Part shown: in pieces, positions 28,307-37,776 of the stretch | Numbering within the stretch: the first letter of the stretch is position 1 | How the letters are laid out: the number at the start of each line of letters is the position of its first letter | Made by a program: the position numbers and the translations under genes | Notes under the pieces: generated by a model | What the model was told of the DNA's origin: nothing | The model's input: only the letters and a program-made list of their open reading frames with translations | Databases searched by the model: none | Source: Methylohalomonas sp034521715 | Lineage (GTDB): Bacteria > Pseudomonadota > Gammaproteobacteria > Methylohalomonadales > Methylohalomonadaceae | Length of the DNA stretch: 64,000 bases | Direction of reading: 5' to 3' | NCBI GenBank assembly: GCA_034521715.1 | Contig: JAXHLY010000002.1 | Location: 124,001-188,000, forward strand

Positions 28307-28525
28307 ATGATTGTCTGTATCTGTAATGCCGTTAGCGAGCGTGATATCGACGACGCTGTCGCCGAAGGGGTGCACAACCTGGAAACCCTGCAGCGGGTTC
28401 TGCCTGTCGCCAATCAATGCGGATCCTGCCGCTGCTGCGCCGAAGCCTGTGTCGAGACTTCACTGGATCGCCGGAACCGCATGGCCGTACCGGGGATGAC
28501 CGGGGCCGTACCGCTGCCCGCCTGA
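28307..28525 (+). CDS. bfd: bacterioferritin-associated ferredoxin
   Basis: 72-residue [2Fe-2S] protein. The cysteines CIC near residue 4 and CGSCRCC near residue 38 are arranged as in Bfd (CxC and CxxC). The core NAVSERDIDDAVAEG is typical. Bfd reduces bacterioferritin to release iron under starvation. Confidence 0.93.
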   Translation: MIVCICNAVSERDIDDAVAEGVHNLETLQRVLPVANQCGSCRCCAEACVETSLDRRNRMAVPGMTGAVPLPA

Positions 28526-28570
28526 TCAAGCTTTTCTTATCCCCCGTTTAATTATGGCTTAAAACCGTAA

Positions 28571-28594
28571 TGAGGGAGATAATGATTATTATTC
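28571..28594 (+). promoter_or_regulatory. Fur-box-like site upstream of TonB receptor
   Basis: GATAATGATTATTATTC (28578-28594) matches the GATAATGATWATCATT pattern well on its left half. It begins with TGAGGGAGATAAT, which recurs as TGAGGGAGATAATAATTAT at the ribosome site of the receptor (28636-28654). Between the two lies the dyad GCATAT-GGGG-ATATGC. Confidence 0.6.
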
Positions 28595-28652
28595 AATATA
28601 AATCAAATCTGCATATGGGGATATGCAGCCTGAACTGAGGGAGATAATAATT

Positions 28653-30942
28653 ATGTATACAAGCCGTTTCTGGCATGCGTGCCTTTTCGCCGGTCTGTTT
28701 GCCGGACTTTCTCTGCCGGTAGCAGCCCAAGATGAGGCGCAGTCTACACCGGCCGTGCTCGGCCAGGTCAACGTCATCGGCGACCCGGCCGCCATCTACG
28801 ATATACCCGGCTCGGCGCATTACATCGGTGGCGAGGAAATCCGCGAGCTCAGCTATGATGATATCAACCGCGTGCTGCGCAAGGTGCCGGGTGTGTATCT
28901 GCGTGAAGAAGAGGGCTACGGCCTGTTCCCGAACATCAGCCTCCGTGGTGTCGATACCAGCCGCAGCGCCAAGGTGACTTTAATGGAAGACGGGGTGTTG
29001 ATGGCCCCCGCGCCATATGCCTCGCCTTCGGCTTACTTCTCCACCCACGACTGGCCGGATGCACGGGATTGAAGTGGTAAAGGGAACCAGCCAGATCAAA
29101 TATGGCCCGCATACCACCGGCGGCGCCATCAATTATCAATCGACGCCGGTTCCGGGCAGCGAACGTACCTTTCTGCGCGGCCAGTTTGGCGATGACAACG
29201 AATACCGGACCCATGCCTATCATGGCAACACGGTAGATACTGACATCGGCCGCGTCGGTTATCTCGCCGAGTTCTATCTGCGCGATACCGAGGGCTTCAA
29301 GAGCATTGATTCGGCACCGGATTTTACCGACACTGACAATACCGGTTTTCACAACATTGAGCCGATGCTCAAGTTGATCTGGGAACCCAATACAGCTACC
29401 TATAATCGTTTCGAAATCAAGTACGGCTTCACGGACCGGGAACTTGATGAAGGTTATCTGGGTTTGAACACGGCTGACTTCCGCCGCGATCCCAATCGCC
29501 GCTATTCCTCGACCCGGTTCGATAATATCGATGCCGAACAGCATCGGACTCATTTGCGTCACTTCTTCTCGCCCAATGAGAACTTCGATCTGGTAACGAC
29601 TGCCTATTACAACAAGTTCCAACGCAATTGGTTCAAACTGCATGATATTCGTGATGTTGCTGGCGTCGGAGGCAATGATTTCAATCTGTCCCGGGCCCTG
29701 GCCGGTGGCGGTGATGCACTTGCGTGTCTGAAAGGTAATATCAATTGTACACTGAATGTTCGTAACAACCGCCGCGAATACGCTTCCTATGGGGTCGAGA
29801 CGCAAGGCACGGTGCGGTTTGATACCGGCGAACTTGCCCATGAGTTGCAGGTTGGTGTTCGCTATCATCGCGATGAAGAAGACCGCTTCCAGAACGAGCA
29901 GCGCTTCCAGCAGACCGCCAATGGCGCTGTAACCGGTTCTTCCCTGACTGGCCCCGGCGCTGCCGGTAATCGCGTCGATGAGGCCGAGGCTATTGCCCTG
30001 TTTGTACGTGACCGGATAGAGTATGGCGATTGGTGGTTTACGCCGGGCTTTCGTTACGAAAATGTAGAGTTGCAACGAACCAGTTTTGATAAAGCCAATG
30101 ATCCCAATCGTCTGAACCCCGAGGTCAAGGAGGCCACGGTTGACATGCTGGGCGGCGGTATCGGAATAGGCTACAACTGGACTCCTGAGTGGCAGACCTT
30201 CGGCGGCGTCCATTTCGGCTTCTCGCCGCCGAGTCCGGGCGGTGCTACCGGCGATGCAGGACAGACCGAGGAAACCAGCATCGGCTACGAGTTGGGTACT
30301 CGTTATTCAAGCCGTGACGGTGTCATGCAGGCCGAGCTGATCGGCTTCCTGACCCGGTTTGACGATTTGATCGTGACGGACAATATCGGTGGTACGGGGT
30401 CGGGAGATACGCAGAATCTCGGTGAGGCCCAGACTCTGGGCGTCGAGGTCTCGGGTCAGTATGATCTGGGCCTGGCGCAGGGCTGGTCGTTCAGCAATCC
30501 GTATTTCCTGGCTTACACCTATACGGATGCTGAACTTCGCAGCAACACCGGCTCCACCGACGCTGAATCCATATTCAGTTTCGGTCGCAAGGGCAACGAG
30601 ATCCCCTACATTACGGATAATCAGTTGACCGTGGGTTCGTCGCTGGACTTTGCCCGCTGGGGGGCATCGGTGACAATGATTTACGTTGACGAGGTCTTTG
30701 CCAGCGCCAATAACGTCAGTAGGCAGGTGGATGGCAACGGCAACCCGGACGCACGGTTCGGCAAGATCGACAGCTATAAGATTGTCGATTTCTCGGCTCA
30801 TTATAATCTGCGCCCGAAAACCAAGCTGTTCGCTGGCATGCACAATGCCTTCGACGAAGAGTACATCGCGACCCGCCTGCCGCATGGTCCACGGCCCGGC
30901 AGAGACCGGACCTGGTTTGTCGGGTTTGAAGTGGAACTATAA
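28653..30942 (+). CDS. TonB-dependent iron-chelate receptor (FecA-like), frameshifted
   Basis: Outer-membrane receptor, about 762 residues. A signal peptide (cut near VAAQDEAQ) precedes a plug domain with INRVLRKVPGVYLREEEGYG and NISLRGVDTSRSAKVTLMED. One extra C near 29039 breaks the frame inside YFSPTTGRMHGIEVVKG, which continues YGPHTTGGAINY and into the barrel, ending VGFEVEL. The plug resembles FecA-type receptors. The gene is preceded by a Fur-like box and followed by fbpABC, so it and the inner-membrane iron transporter are probably co-regulated. The ligand cannot be told. Confidence 0.87.
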
Positions 30943-31046
30943 TACCGTCACAGTACATTCATGGTACCGCAGCCCGGATGGCATGCGCCGTCCGGGCTGT
31001 GTCGTCTTAAAAGGATATGATTTGTTTAATGTATGAGGTAGTAGCG

Positions 31047-32072
31047 ATGAAAAAACGGATCGGTATCGGCCTGTTGCTGGCATTCCTGGTTGTACCTGCG
31101 TTGCAGGCGGCCGAGGTGAATGTTTATTCAGCGCGCATTGAGTCGCTGATCAAGCCCTTACTGGATCGTTTTACCGAGGAAACCGGCATCAAGGTCAACC
31201 TGGTGACCGGCAAGGCCGATGCGCTGCTGCAACGGCTCGAGGCCGAAGGCCGTAATACGCCGGCGGACGTGCTCATCACCACTGACGTCGGGCGCCTGCA
31301 TCTCGCCAAGGAACGCGGATTGTTACGGGGAGTGGAGTCCGGGGTGCTTGATACCCATATCCCGGTGCAGTACCGCGATCCCGATAATACCTGGTACGGA
31401 TTATCGTTGCGTTCGCGGGTCATCGTCTATTCCCATGACCGGGTCGACCCCGCCAATCTCAGCACCTATGAGGCATTGGCCGATCCGGAATGGAAGGGAC
31501 GCCTGTGTATACGATCGTCGTCGAATGTCTACAATCAGTCGCTGGTCGCGAGCCTGATCGCCCATAGCGGCATGGAAGCGACGCAGCAGTGGGCAAAAGG
31601 TGTTGTCCAAAACTTCGCCCGCGATCCACAGGGCGGCGATCGCGATCAGATCAAGGCGGTGGCGGCCGGTCAGTGCGATATCGCCGTGGTGAATACCTAT
31701 TATCTTGCCGGTATGCTTGCCTCCAGCCAGGAATCCGAAGTCAATGCCGCCATGGCGGTGGAGGTGTTCTGGCCGAACCAGCCGGGCCACGGTGATGGCC
31801 GCGGTACCCATGTCAATATCAGCGGCGCCGGCGTGACAAAACCGGCACGGAACAGGGAAGAGGCAGTCAGGCTGCTGGAATTCATGCTCTCGGACGAGGC
31901 CCAGTCGTGGTATGCCGACAAAAATTTTGAATATCCGGTCAAGGCAGGCATCAAGGCCAATGCCATTCTGCGTCAGTGGGGCGACTTCAAGGCCGATGAT
32001 CTGAACCTCAGTAAGCTGGGCGAATTCAATCCCGAGGCCGTACGCATCATGGACCGGGCGGGGTGGAAGTAG
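31047..32072 (+). CDS. fbpA: iron(III) ABC transporter periplasmic binding protein
   Basis: 341 residues. The start is the ATG at 31047 behind GAGGTA, giving a signal peptide cut near LQAAEVNVYSAR. Family marks: VNVYSARIESLIKPLLDRF, TGKADALLQRLEAEG, the LCIRSSSNVYNQSL loop and the ligand tyrosines in NTYYLAGM. It is first of fbpABC. Fbp-type systems take up free ferric ion from the periplasm, in this case perhaps released after import by the upstream receptor. Confidence 0.93.
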   Translation: MKKRIGIGLLLAFLVVPALQAAEVNVYSARIESLIKPLLDRFTEETGIKVNLVTGKADALLQRLEAEGRNTPADVLITTDVGRLHLAKERGLLRGVESGVLDTHIPVQYRDPDNTWYGLSLRSRVIVYSHDRVDPANLSTYEALADPEWKGRLCIRSSSNVYNQSLVASLIAHSGMEATQQWAKGVVQNFARDPQGGDRDQIKAVAAGQCDIAVVNTYYLAGMLASSQESEVNAAMAVEVFWPNQPGHGDGRGTHVNISGAGVTKPARNREEAVRLLEFMLSDEAQSWYADKNFEYPVKAGIKANAILRQWGDFKADDLNLSKLGEFNPEAVRIMDRAGWK

Positions 32073-32077
32073 TGGAC

Positions 32078-32165
32078 GTGAATCGTGAAAGGTGAAACGT
32101 GAATCGTAGGTAGCGGAAGCTGTCGTTCCGAACCGCGTTTCACGTTTCACGTATTACGTTTCACC
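32078..32165. repeat. GTGAATCGT-type repeat, inverted pair
   Basis: GTGAATCGTGAAAGGTGAAA on the left is mirrored by a TTTCACGTATTACGTTTCAC arm on the right. Related words occur at 40591-40620 and 46770-46797. It lies between fbpA and fbpB and could cause differential expression. Confidence 0.65.
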
Positions 32166-32241
32166 GGATGCGCGCGCGAGGCGCGCCATCCGTTATACTG
32201 GCCACTTTGCGACTGATTCTTTTTTTGATTATCACTGTCAC

Positions 32242-33928
32242 GTGGCTATTCCCGCACCCGTCATAGAGGAAGACCTCTCCGGTTTGCGTCGCCGTGCGGC
32301 CATTAACGGCTGGATCACCGGCCAGGTCGCGCTGGCACTGCTGCTGGCGCTGCCGCTCGTCGCGGTGGTCGCCAGTCTGTTCTGGCCACGGCCGGAAACC
32401 TGGCGGCATCTGGCCGACACGGTACTGGCGGATTACATCCTCAATTCACTGCTGCTGGCCGGCGGTGTTGGCGTCGGCGTCCTGCTGCTGGCGCTGGTGC
32501 CGGCCTGGCTTGTCACCATGTGCCGGTTTCCGGGTTCGCGCATACTGGAATGGGCACTGCTGCTGCCGCTGGCCATGCCCGCCTATATTATTGCCTATAC
32601 CTATACCGGCCTGCTCGATGTCGCCGGGCCGGTGCAGTCGCTGCTGCGTGACTGGACGGGGCTGGCCTACGGTGAATACTGGTTCCCGGAAGTGCGCTCC
32701 CTGGGCGGTGCCGTCGTCATGTTGTCGCTGGTGCTGTATCCCTATGTCTACCTGCTGGCGCGGGCGGCGTTCATCGAATCAATCGATATGCGTATTGGAT
32801 GTCGCCCGCACTCTGGGCTTCGGGCAGGTACGGCGGTTCCTGCAGGTGGCACTGCCGCTGGCGCGGCCGGCCATCGCCGCCGGCCTGTCGCTGGCACTGA
32901 TGGAGACCCTGGCCGATTACGGCACCGTGCAGTATTTCGGTGTGCCGGTCTTCACGACCGGTATTTTCCGTACCTGGTTCGGTCTCGCCGACGGCATCGC
33001 CGCGGCCCAGCTGTCGGTGCTGCTGCTGGTGTTCGTGATCTGTCTGCTGTGGCTGGAACGCCGCTCGCGGCGCGCGGCGCGCTATCATCATACCAGCGGT
33101 CGCTACAGTGCGATTGTCGGCGAACCCCTGCGCGGCGGTCGCGCCGTCGCGGCCCTCGGCGTCTGCCTGCTGCCGGTCGTCTGCGGTTTCCTGCTGCCGG
33201 CCGGGGTATTGTTGTCCTGGGCGCTGGACAGCTGGGCGGGTACGGATCAAACCGGGTTCCTGCGACTAATGCTGCACAGCCTCGGCCTGGCCGGGTTCAC
33301 TGCCGTGCTGGCCGTGGTACTGGCGCTGTATTTCGCCTACGGCCGCCGGCTCTATGACAATATGCTGACGCGCCTGAGCGTGCGTTTTGTCAGCCTGGGT
33401 TACGCCATACCGGGTACGGTGATCGCCGTGGGTGCGCTGTTGCCGTTTGCCTGGTTCGATAATGCCGTCGATGCCTGGCTGCGTGAACAATTCGGGATTT
33501 CCAGCGGCCTGCTGTTGTCGGGCACTCTGTTCATACTCGTGTTTGCCTATCTGGTACGCTTTCTTGCCGTGTCCGTGAATTCGATCGAGGCCGGTCTCGC
33601 GCGGGTGCGCCCGTCCATGGATGAGGCCGCGCGCAGCATGGGTCTGTCACGGCTGGCGGTGCTACGGCGTGTGCATATGCCGATGCTGCGCGGCACGCTG
33701 TTGAGTGCCGGCCTGCTGGTGTTCGTGGATATACTCAAGGAACTGCCGGCCACGCTGTTGCTCAGACCGTTCAACTTCAACACGCTGGCCGTGCGTACTT
33801 TTGAGCTGGCCAACGATGAACGCCTGGCGGAGGCGGCCTGCCCGGCACTGGCGATCGTCATCGCCGGTATTGTGCCGGTTATTCTGTTGAGTCGGATCAT
33901 TTCGCGTTCGCGCCCGGGGCATGCATGA
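32242..33928 (+). CDS. fbpB: iron(III) ABC transporter permease, frameshifted
   Basis: Fused two-module permease of about 561 residues with roughly twelve membrane segments. Two EAA loops are visible: LDVARTLGFGQVRRFLQVALP and MDEAARSMGLSRLAVLRRVH. One extra T near 32777 breaks FIEQSICVLDVARTLG; both sides otherwise match the FbpB family. The starting codon is a GTG at 32242. The stop overlaps fbpC as ATGA, which supports the corrected frame. Confidence 0.9.
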
Positions 33929-35040
33929 CGGCAAGACTTGAACTCAATAATCTCAGCGCCGGCTATGACGGCCAGGCCGTTATCAGCGATATATCGCTGG
34001 TGCTGGGGGAGGGCGAGATCGGTTGTCTCACCGGCCCCAGTGGCTGTGGCAAGACCACGCTGCTGCGAGCCGTTGCCGGTTTTATCAGGCCCCAGGCCGG
34101 CGAAGTGCGGATGGGCGGTATGGCCGTGAGCCGCTGCAATCACCTGGTGCCGGTCGAGGCACGCCGGGTCGGCATGGTGTTCCAGGATTTTGCCCTGTTT
34201 CCGCATCTGGATGTGGCCGCCAATATCGGTTTTGGCTTGAAAGGCCGGCCGCGCAGCGAACAGCACCAGCGCGTGAGTGAACTCGCCGAGATGCTCGATA
34301 TCGTTACTCTGCTGCAGCAATATCCGCACCAGTTATCTGGTGGCCAGCAGCAGCGTGTCGCGCTGGCCCGGGCATTGGCGCCGCGGCCGCAGTTGATGCT
34401 GCTGGATGAACCGTTTTCGAGCATGGACGTGGAGCTGCGCGAGGATCTGGCCCGCGAAGTCGGGCGTATCCTGCGGCGCGATCGCGTCACCACGGTAATG
34501 GTGACGCATAACCAGTTCGAGGCATTCGCCATGGCCGATCGCGTTGGTGTCATGCAGGCCGGTCGGCTCGTGCAGTGGGATACCCCGTTTGAACTGTATC
34601 ACCGGCCGGCCAGCCGTTTTGTCGCCGATTTTATCGGCGAGGGTGTGTTGCTGCCGGGCCGGGTGCTGGACGAGCACCATGTCGAAACCGAACTCGGGGT
34701 GCTCGAGGCGCGGGAACCGCTGGGCATCAGTGCCGGCATGCCGGTCGAGGTGCTGGTACGCCCGGATGACATTATTCATGATGATGACAGCCCCAGTGCC
34801 GCGGTCGTTGTCGAGAAGGCATTCCGCGGCGCCGAGTTCCTGTATACGCTGGCGCTGGAAAGCGGTGCCCGGCTGCTGAGCCTGGTGCCCAGTCACCACA
34901 ACCACCCGGTCAACCAGGCCATTGGTATCCGCGCCGATATCGAGCACCTGGTAGTCTTTCCGCGTGCCATCGATGATGCAGGCGGGGGATATTCATGTCG
35001 AAGCGGACCACTATCCTCGCGATTGATTGATCGCCGATGA
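33925..35040 (+). CDS. fbpC: iron(III) ABC transporter ATP-binding protein
   Basis: ABC ATPase with Walker A GPSGCGKTT, Q-loop VFQDFALFPH, signature LSGGQQQR, Walker B LMLLDEPFS and switch His in VTHNQFEA, then a C-terminal TOBE-like domain. 371 residues. The last 14 or so residues (RSGPLSSRLIDRR) are encoded by a REP/BIME repeat that has run into the 3' end, so the original protein was probably shorter or ended differently. Confidence 0.93.
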   Translation: MTARLELNNLSAGYDGQAVISDISLVLGEGEIGCLTGPSGCGKTTLLRAVAGFIRPQAGEVRMGGMAVSRCNHLVPVEARRVGMVFQDFALFPHLDVAANIGFGLKGRPRSEQHQRVSELAEMLDIVTLLQQYPHQLSGGQQQRVALARALAPRPQLMLLDEPFSSMDVELREDLAREVGRILRRDRVTTVMVTHNQFEAFAMADRVGVMQAGRLVQWDTPFELYHRPASRFVADFIGEGVLLPGRVLDEHHVETELGVLEAREPLGISAGMPVEVLVRPDDIIHDDDSPSAAVVVEKAFRGAEFLYTLALESGARLLSLVPSHHNHPVNQAIGIRADIEHLVVFPRAIDDAGGGYSCRSGPLSSRLIDRR

Positions 35041-35053
35041 AATCGGCCCACAG
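34999..35053. repeat. REP/BIME pair overlapping the 3' end of fbpC
   Basis: AGCGGACCACTATCCTCGCG and ATCGCCGATGAAATCGGC are inverted REP-type arms, followed by CCCACAGG. The fbpC stop codon TGA lies inside the second arm. Confidence 0.6.
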
Positions 35054-35114
35054 GGGATTGATATACTTCACGGCAGGAACCACAATTCATTAAACAATCA
35101 GGAAAACAAGTGTC

Positions 35115-35507
35115 ATGGCGCAGCAGTTGCCCGAGGAACTGAAATACACCAGCACGCATACCTGGAGCGAGCTTCAGGATGACGGCACTGTCAAGGTGGG
35201 GATTACCGATTACGCCCAGCAGGAGCTGGGTGATATCGTTTTCGTCGAACTGCCGGAGATGGAGCGCAGCTATGCCAGCGGCGAGGAATGCGCGGTGGTG
35301 GAATCGGTCAAGTCGGCTTCCGATATCTACTGCCCGGTCAGCGGTGAAATAACTGCTGTGAACGAGAATCTGCAGGACAATCCGGAATACATCAACGGGA
35401 ATCCCTATGGCACTGGCTGGATTTTTATTCTGCAGCCGGATGACGAGGCCGAGCTGGGCGAGCTGATGGATGCCACCGCCTATGAGGAATATCATCAATT
35501 CAGATAG
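35115..35507 (+). CDS. gcvH: glycine cleavage system H protein
   Basis: 130-residue lipoyl carrier. The lipoylated lysine is in VVESVKSASDIY, and the HTW...VGITDYAQQELGDIVFVELP core is intact. No gcvT or gcvP is in the window, so the rest of the system lies elsewhere, or this H protein serves lipoate relay. Confidence 0.95.
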   Translation: MAQQLPEELKYTSTHTWSELQDDGTVKVGITDYAQQELGDIVFVELPEMERSYASGEECAVVESVKSASDIYCPVSGEITAVNENLQDNPEYINGNPYGTGWIFILQPDDEAELGELMDATAYEEYHQFR

Positions 35508-35547
35508 AGCCGGTGAATGCATTAAAAAATCTACCGACGGGAGAACC

Positions 35548-36057
35548 ATGACCATGGCGACAGTCACTTTGCAGGGCGATACGATTCATACCAACGGTGA
35601 ACTGCCCGATGTTGGCAGCGAGGCGCCGGAGTTCGTGCTGGTGGACAGCGAACTCAATAATGTCACGCTTGATGACTTCAAGGGCAGGCGCAAACTGCTG
35701 AATATATTTCCAGTATGGATACGCCGACCTGCGCCGCCTCGACGCGCAAGTTCAATGAAGCGGCAGCGGATCAGGGCAATGCCGCGTTACTGATGGTCTC
35801 GGCGGACCTGCCGTTTGCCATGTCGCGTTTCTGTGAGCGCCGAGGGTATAGATAATGTCACGCCGCTGTCGATGATGCGCTCACGCAATTTCGCCAAGGA
35901 CTATGGCGTACTGATAACCGATGGGCCGCTGGAAGGAATCGCCGCCCGTGCCGTGGTAGTCATCGATGAAAACAACAAGGTGGTCTACACCCAACTGGTC
36001 GGCGAAATAGCCGATGAGCCGGATTATGACAATGCGCTGGCGGCACTCGGGGCCTGA
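35548..36057 (+). CDS. tpx: thiol peroxidase Tpx, two frameshifts
   Basis: Atypical 2-Cys peroxiredoxin. The sequence MATVTLQGDTIHTNGELP begins at 35548 or, better matching the family, at the ATG at 35554. One missing C near 35710 precedes SMDTPTCAASTRKFNE (peroxidatic Cys). One extra C near 35835 follows RFCEA (resolving Cys) before EGIDNVTPLSMMRS. Corrected length of about 168 residues equals E. coli Tpx. Both catalytic cysteines are present. Confidence 0.88.
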
Positions 36058-36073
36058 ATCCGGGCTCACTTGG

Positions 36074-36449
36074 GTTTGAGGGCAAGCCGTTTCTTTGGCG
36101 ATAAATCCGGTCTGGCAAGGCTTTTCGCCGCCTGCGTCACTCGCTGCCGGGTCTGAAGGCCACCTTTTGCAATGAACCGGCATTCCGCCAGAGTATTATC
36201 TCGCCGTTGTCCTGATCCCGCTGGCGCTTTACCTGGGCGCTAACGGCATGGAGCGGGCCATGCTGATCGGCCGCCTGGCTGCTGGTCATGATTGTCGAGT
36301 TGCTGAACTCGGGTCTGGAAGCAGCGGTGGACCGTGTCGGTGACGAGTATCACACCCTTTCCGGTATCGCCAAGGATGCCGGCTCCGCGGCGGTGCTCCT
36401 GTCCCTGCTGGCTGCGGTATTGATCTGGGTGTTGGTGCTGTTCGGCTGA
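36074..36449 (+). pseudogene. dgkA: diacylglycerol kinase DgkA, at least three frameshifts
   Basis: Pieces in three frames match DgkA in order: NKSGLARLFAA, HSLPGLKATFCNEPAFRQ (catalytic-region Glu), YYLAVVLIPLALYLGANGME, WLLVMIVELLNSGLEAAVDR (the conserved VELLNS-E motif) and DAGSAAVLLSLLAAVLIWV. The breaks are near 36136 and 36193 (missing base) and near 36272 (extra base). The start is uncertain (a TTG near 36074). Corrected length of about 124 fits the family. Three breaks in 370 bases may be errors or real decay; both are possible. Confidence 0.7.
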
Positions 36450-36473
36450 GGTTGAATGAAGAACAGTCCGCGA

Positions 36474-36809
36474 ATGAACGCAAATATACGCAAAATAGAT
36501 TCCTCACGTTCGTTCGGAATGACAGTGAGCCATTATTTCCGCGGAAGCTCGTGTTTCGAAGAGCAGCAGGAGCGCAGCTTGCTGCGCGAAACAGTTACGT
36601 CATGCCGGCCAAAGAGCCGGTATCCAGTTGATAATTGATCACCCTGGACCATATCTTACATCAGGTTTCGCCCTGCCGGTCGAAACCTGATGTAAAGCGT
36701 AATTAATGATTTGACTGGATTCCCGAGTTCGCGGGAATGACGATGTCGGACTCTTCGGTCGAATCAACGCTTCAACTATTCGTGTGTATTTACGTTCATT
36801 CGCGGACTG
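36474..36809. mobile_element. 336-bp MITE-like unit with about 26-bp terminal inverted repeats
   Basis: The left end CAGTCCGCGAATGAACGCAA and the right end, read on the minus strand as CAGTCCGCGAATGAACGTAA, match at about 24 of 26 positions. Inside are three hairpin words: GTCATGCCGGCCAAAGAGCC, an ACATCAGGTTTCG...CGAAACCTGATGT stem near 36658-36695, and GATTCCCGAGTTCGCGGGAA. There is no coding capacity. Flanking target duplication is not obvious. It fills the gene-free stretch after dgkA. Confidence 0.55.
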
Positions 36810-36886
36810 ATTCAATACCGGCCAGGCTGGATCGCGTCGGTGTACGCCAGTGTGAATTGCCGTCTTACCGGTATCGGCTCCGGGCT

Positions 36887-36973
36887 TCAGATAAACAATA
36901 ACAGGCCGCTGCCGATTATCATCACAAGACAGGCCAGCAGCAGACTGGCGGATTGTCTGAACCGGTCATCCAC
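36887..36973 (-). CDS. 28-residue predicted single-pass membrane peptide
   Basis: GTG at 36973 with GAGGGTT eight bases before it. The peptide is a short charged tip (VDDRFRQ) followed by a continuous hydrophobic helix (SASLLLACLVMIIGSG, then LLLFI). The ribosome site is 13 bases after the upstream stop, so it would be co-transcribed with the Fur-controlled gene at 36984. No family recognised. Confidence 0.4.
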   Translation of the reverse strand: MDDRFRQSASLLLACLVMIIGSGLLLFI

Positions 36974-36983
36974 TGGATAACCC

Positions 36984-37274
36984 TCAGTGCACGACCGGCG
37001 GCGGACCCTGGTCGACACAACGCACCGCCGCCGGCCCGTGTGCAAGCTGGTTCCAGGTATCGAGCATTTGCAGGTAGATTTCCTGCTGTGGCGGCCAGCC
37101 TCTCAGGTCCGGATGCTGGATCAGCGCGGACAGCATGCGCACGATCGTGCGGGCCTTGCCCGTGCAGGGCATGACGCTGTACAGGGTCATCAGCCGGAAC
37201 AGCGATGCCTGCAGGGCGCCCAGTGGGACACCGGCGGGATCCGGATCGGCTAGCGGCAGGTCGGCGGGTTTCAC
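36984..37274 (-). CDS. unknown 96-residue protein under a Fur box
   Basis: GTG at 37274 follows AGGAGAG. No signal peptide or transmembrane helix is apparent. Features are ALQASLFRLMTLYSVMP, CTGKARTIVRMLSALIQHP and the aromatic IYLQMLDTWNQLAHG. Two cysteines are too far apart for an obvious metal motif. I do not recognise the family. A perfect Fur palindrome sits 25 bases upstream, so expression is expected under iron limitation. The membrane peptide at 36887 follows. Confidence 0.65.
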   Translation of the reverse strand: MKPADLPLADPDPAGVPLGALQASLFRLMTLYSVMPCTGKARTIVRMLSALIQHPDLRGWPPQQEIYLQMLDTWNQLAHGPAAVRCVDQGPPPVVH

Positions 37275-37298
37275 GGGTCTCTCCTGGTGAATTTTAGT

Positions 37299-37319
37299 AA
37301 ATGATAATCATTATCATTT
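37299..37319 (-). promoter_or_regulatory. perfect Fur box
   Basis: AATGATAATCATTATCATT forms the core of a palindrome with 10-base arms around a central C. It fits the classical Fur consensus at almost every position. It drives the minus-strand genes at 37274 and 36973. The plus strand has no gene to regulate here. Confidence 0.9.
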
Positions 37320-37351
37320 AAAGGGTCAAGGGAGGGGGGTGAAATTTTCTC

Positions 37352-37768
37352 TTAACCGCTATCGATACCCACCCGCGTAAAACCCCTGCCGTCGTAATAC
37401 CAGGCCTGCAGATCGACGGCAGGGCCCGTGAGCGAGGCGATGAGGTAATACACATCCGGGTAGGCCGCCTGTGCCTTATCGGTTTCAGAGGGCTCGGCGG
37501 CCGTGGCCGGATGAGAATGAAAAATGCCGCGCAGCGATTCGCCGGCCTCGCGTATCAGTTTCATCGCCGCGATCTGGCCTTTGGCATCCAGCAGAAACGC
37601 GGCTGCCGGATCGGCGGCAACATTGTGAACCGGGTAGATGCTGGTGATGACATTGTCCCTGCCGCCGAGCAGCGCACAGGTTTCAATAGCCGGGCTTGCC
37701 TGCGCCATGATCACGAGTGAATGCCGCAGGGGCTCGGATATGACCACTGCCGGTGCCGCGAATGCCAT
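37352..37768 (-). CDS. JAMM/MPN-type metalloprotease (Mov34/MPN/PAD-1)
   Basis: The start is the ATG at 37768, chosen because it lies just after the moeB stop. About 138 residues. The zinc motif is HSHPATAAEPSETD (HxHx7SxxD), with upstream Glu in PAIETCALLGG. Bacterial single-domain JAMM proteins cleave ubiquitin-like sulfur carriers or desumoylate-like conjugates, for example Mec with CysO. It directly follows the E1-like moeB, a classical pairing, but no MoaD/ThiS-type carrier gene is in the window. Confidence 0.85.
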   Translation of the reverse strand: MAFAAPAVVISEPLRHSLVIMAQASPAIETCALLGGRDNVITSIYPVHNVAADPAAAFLLDAKGQIAAMKLIREAGESLRGIFHSHPATAAEPSETDKAQAAYPDVYYLIASLTGPAVDLQAWYYDGRGFTRVGIDSG

Positions 37769-37776
37769 TGTCGTAA

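Noticed and set aside
28936..30213. 425-codon minus-strand frame across the TonB receptor
   Set aside because: Shadow of a recognisable plug and barrel; the translation has no motif.
35030..36450. Reading tpx and dgkA as true pseudogenes
   Set aside because: tpx keeps both cysteines and full length after two one-base changes; only dgkA, with three breaks, is left flagged.
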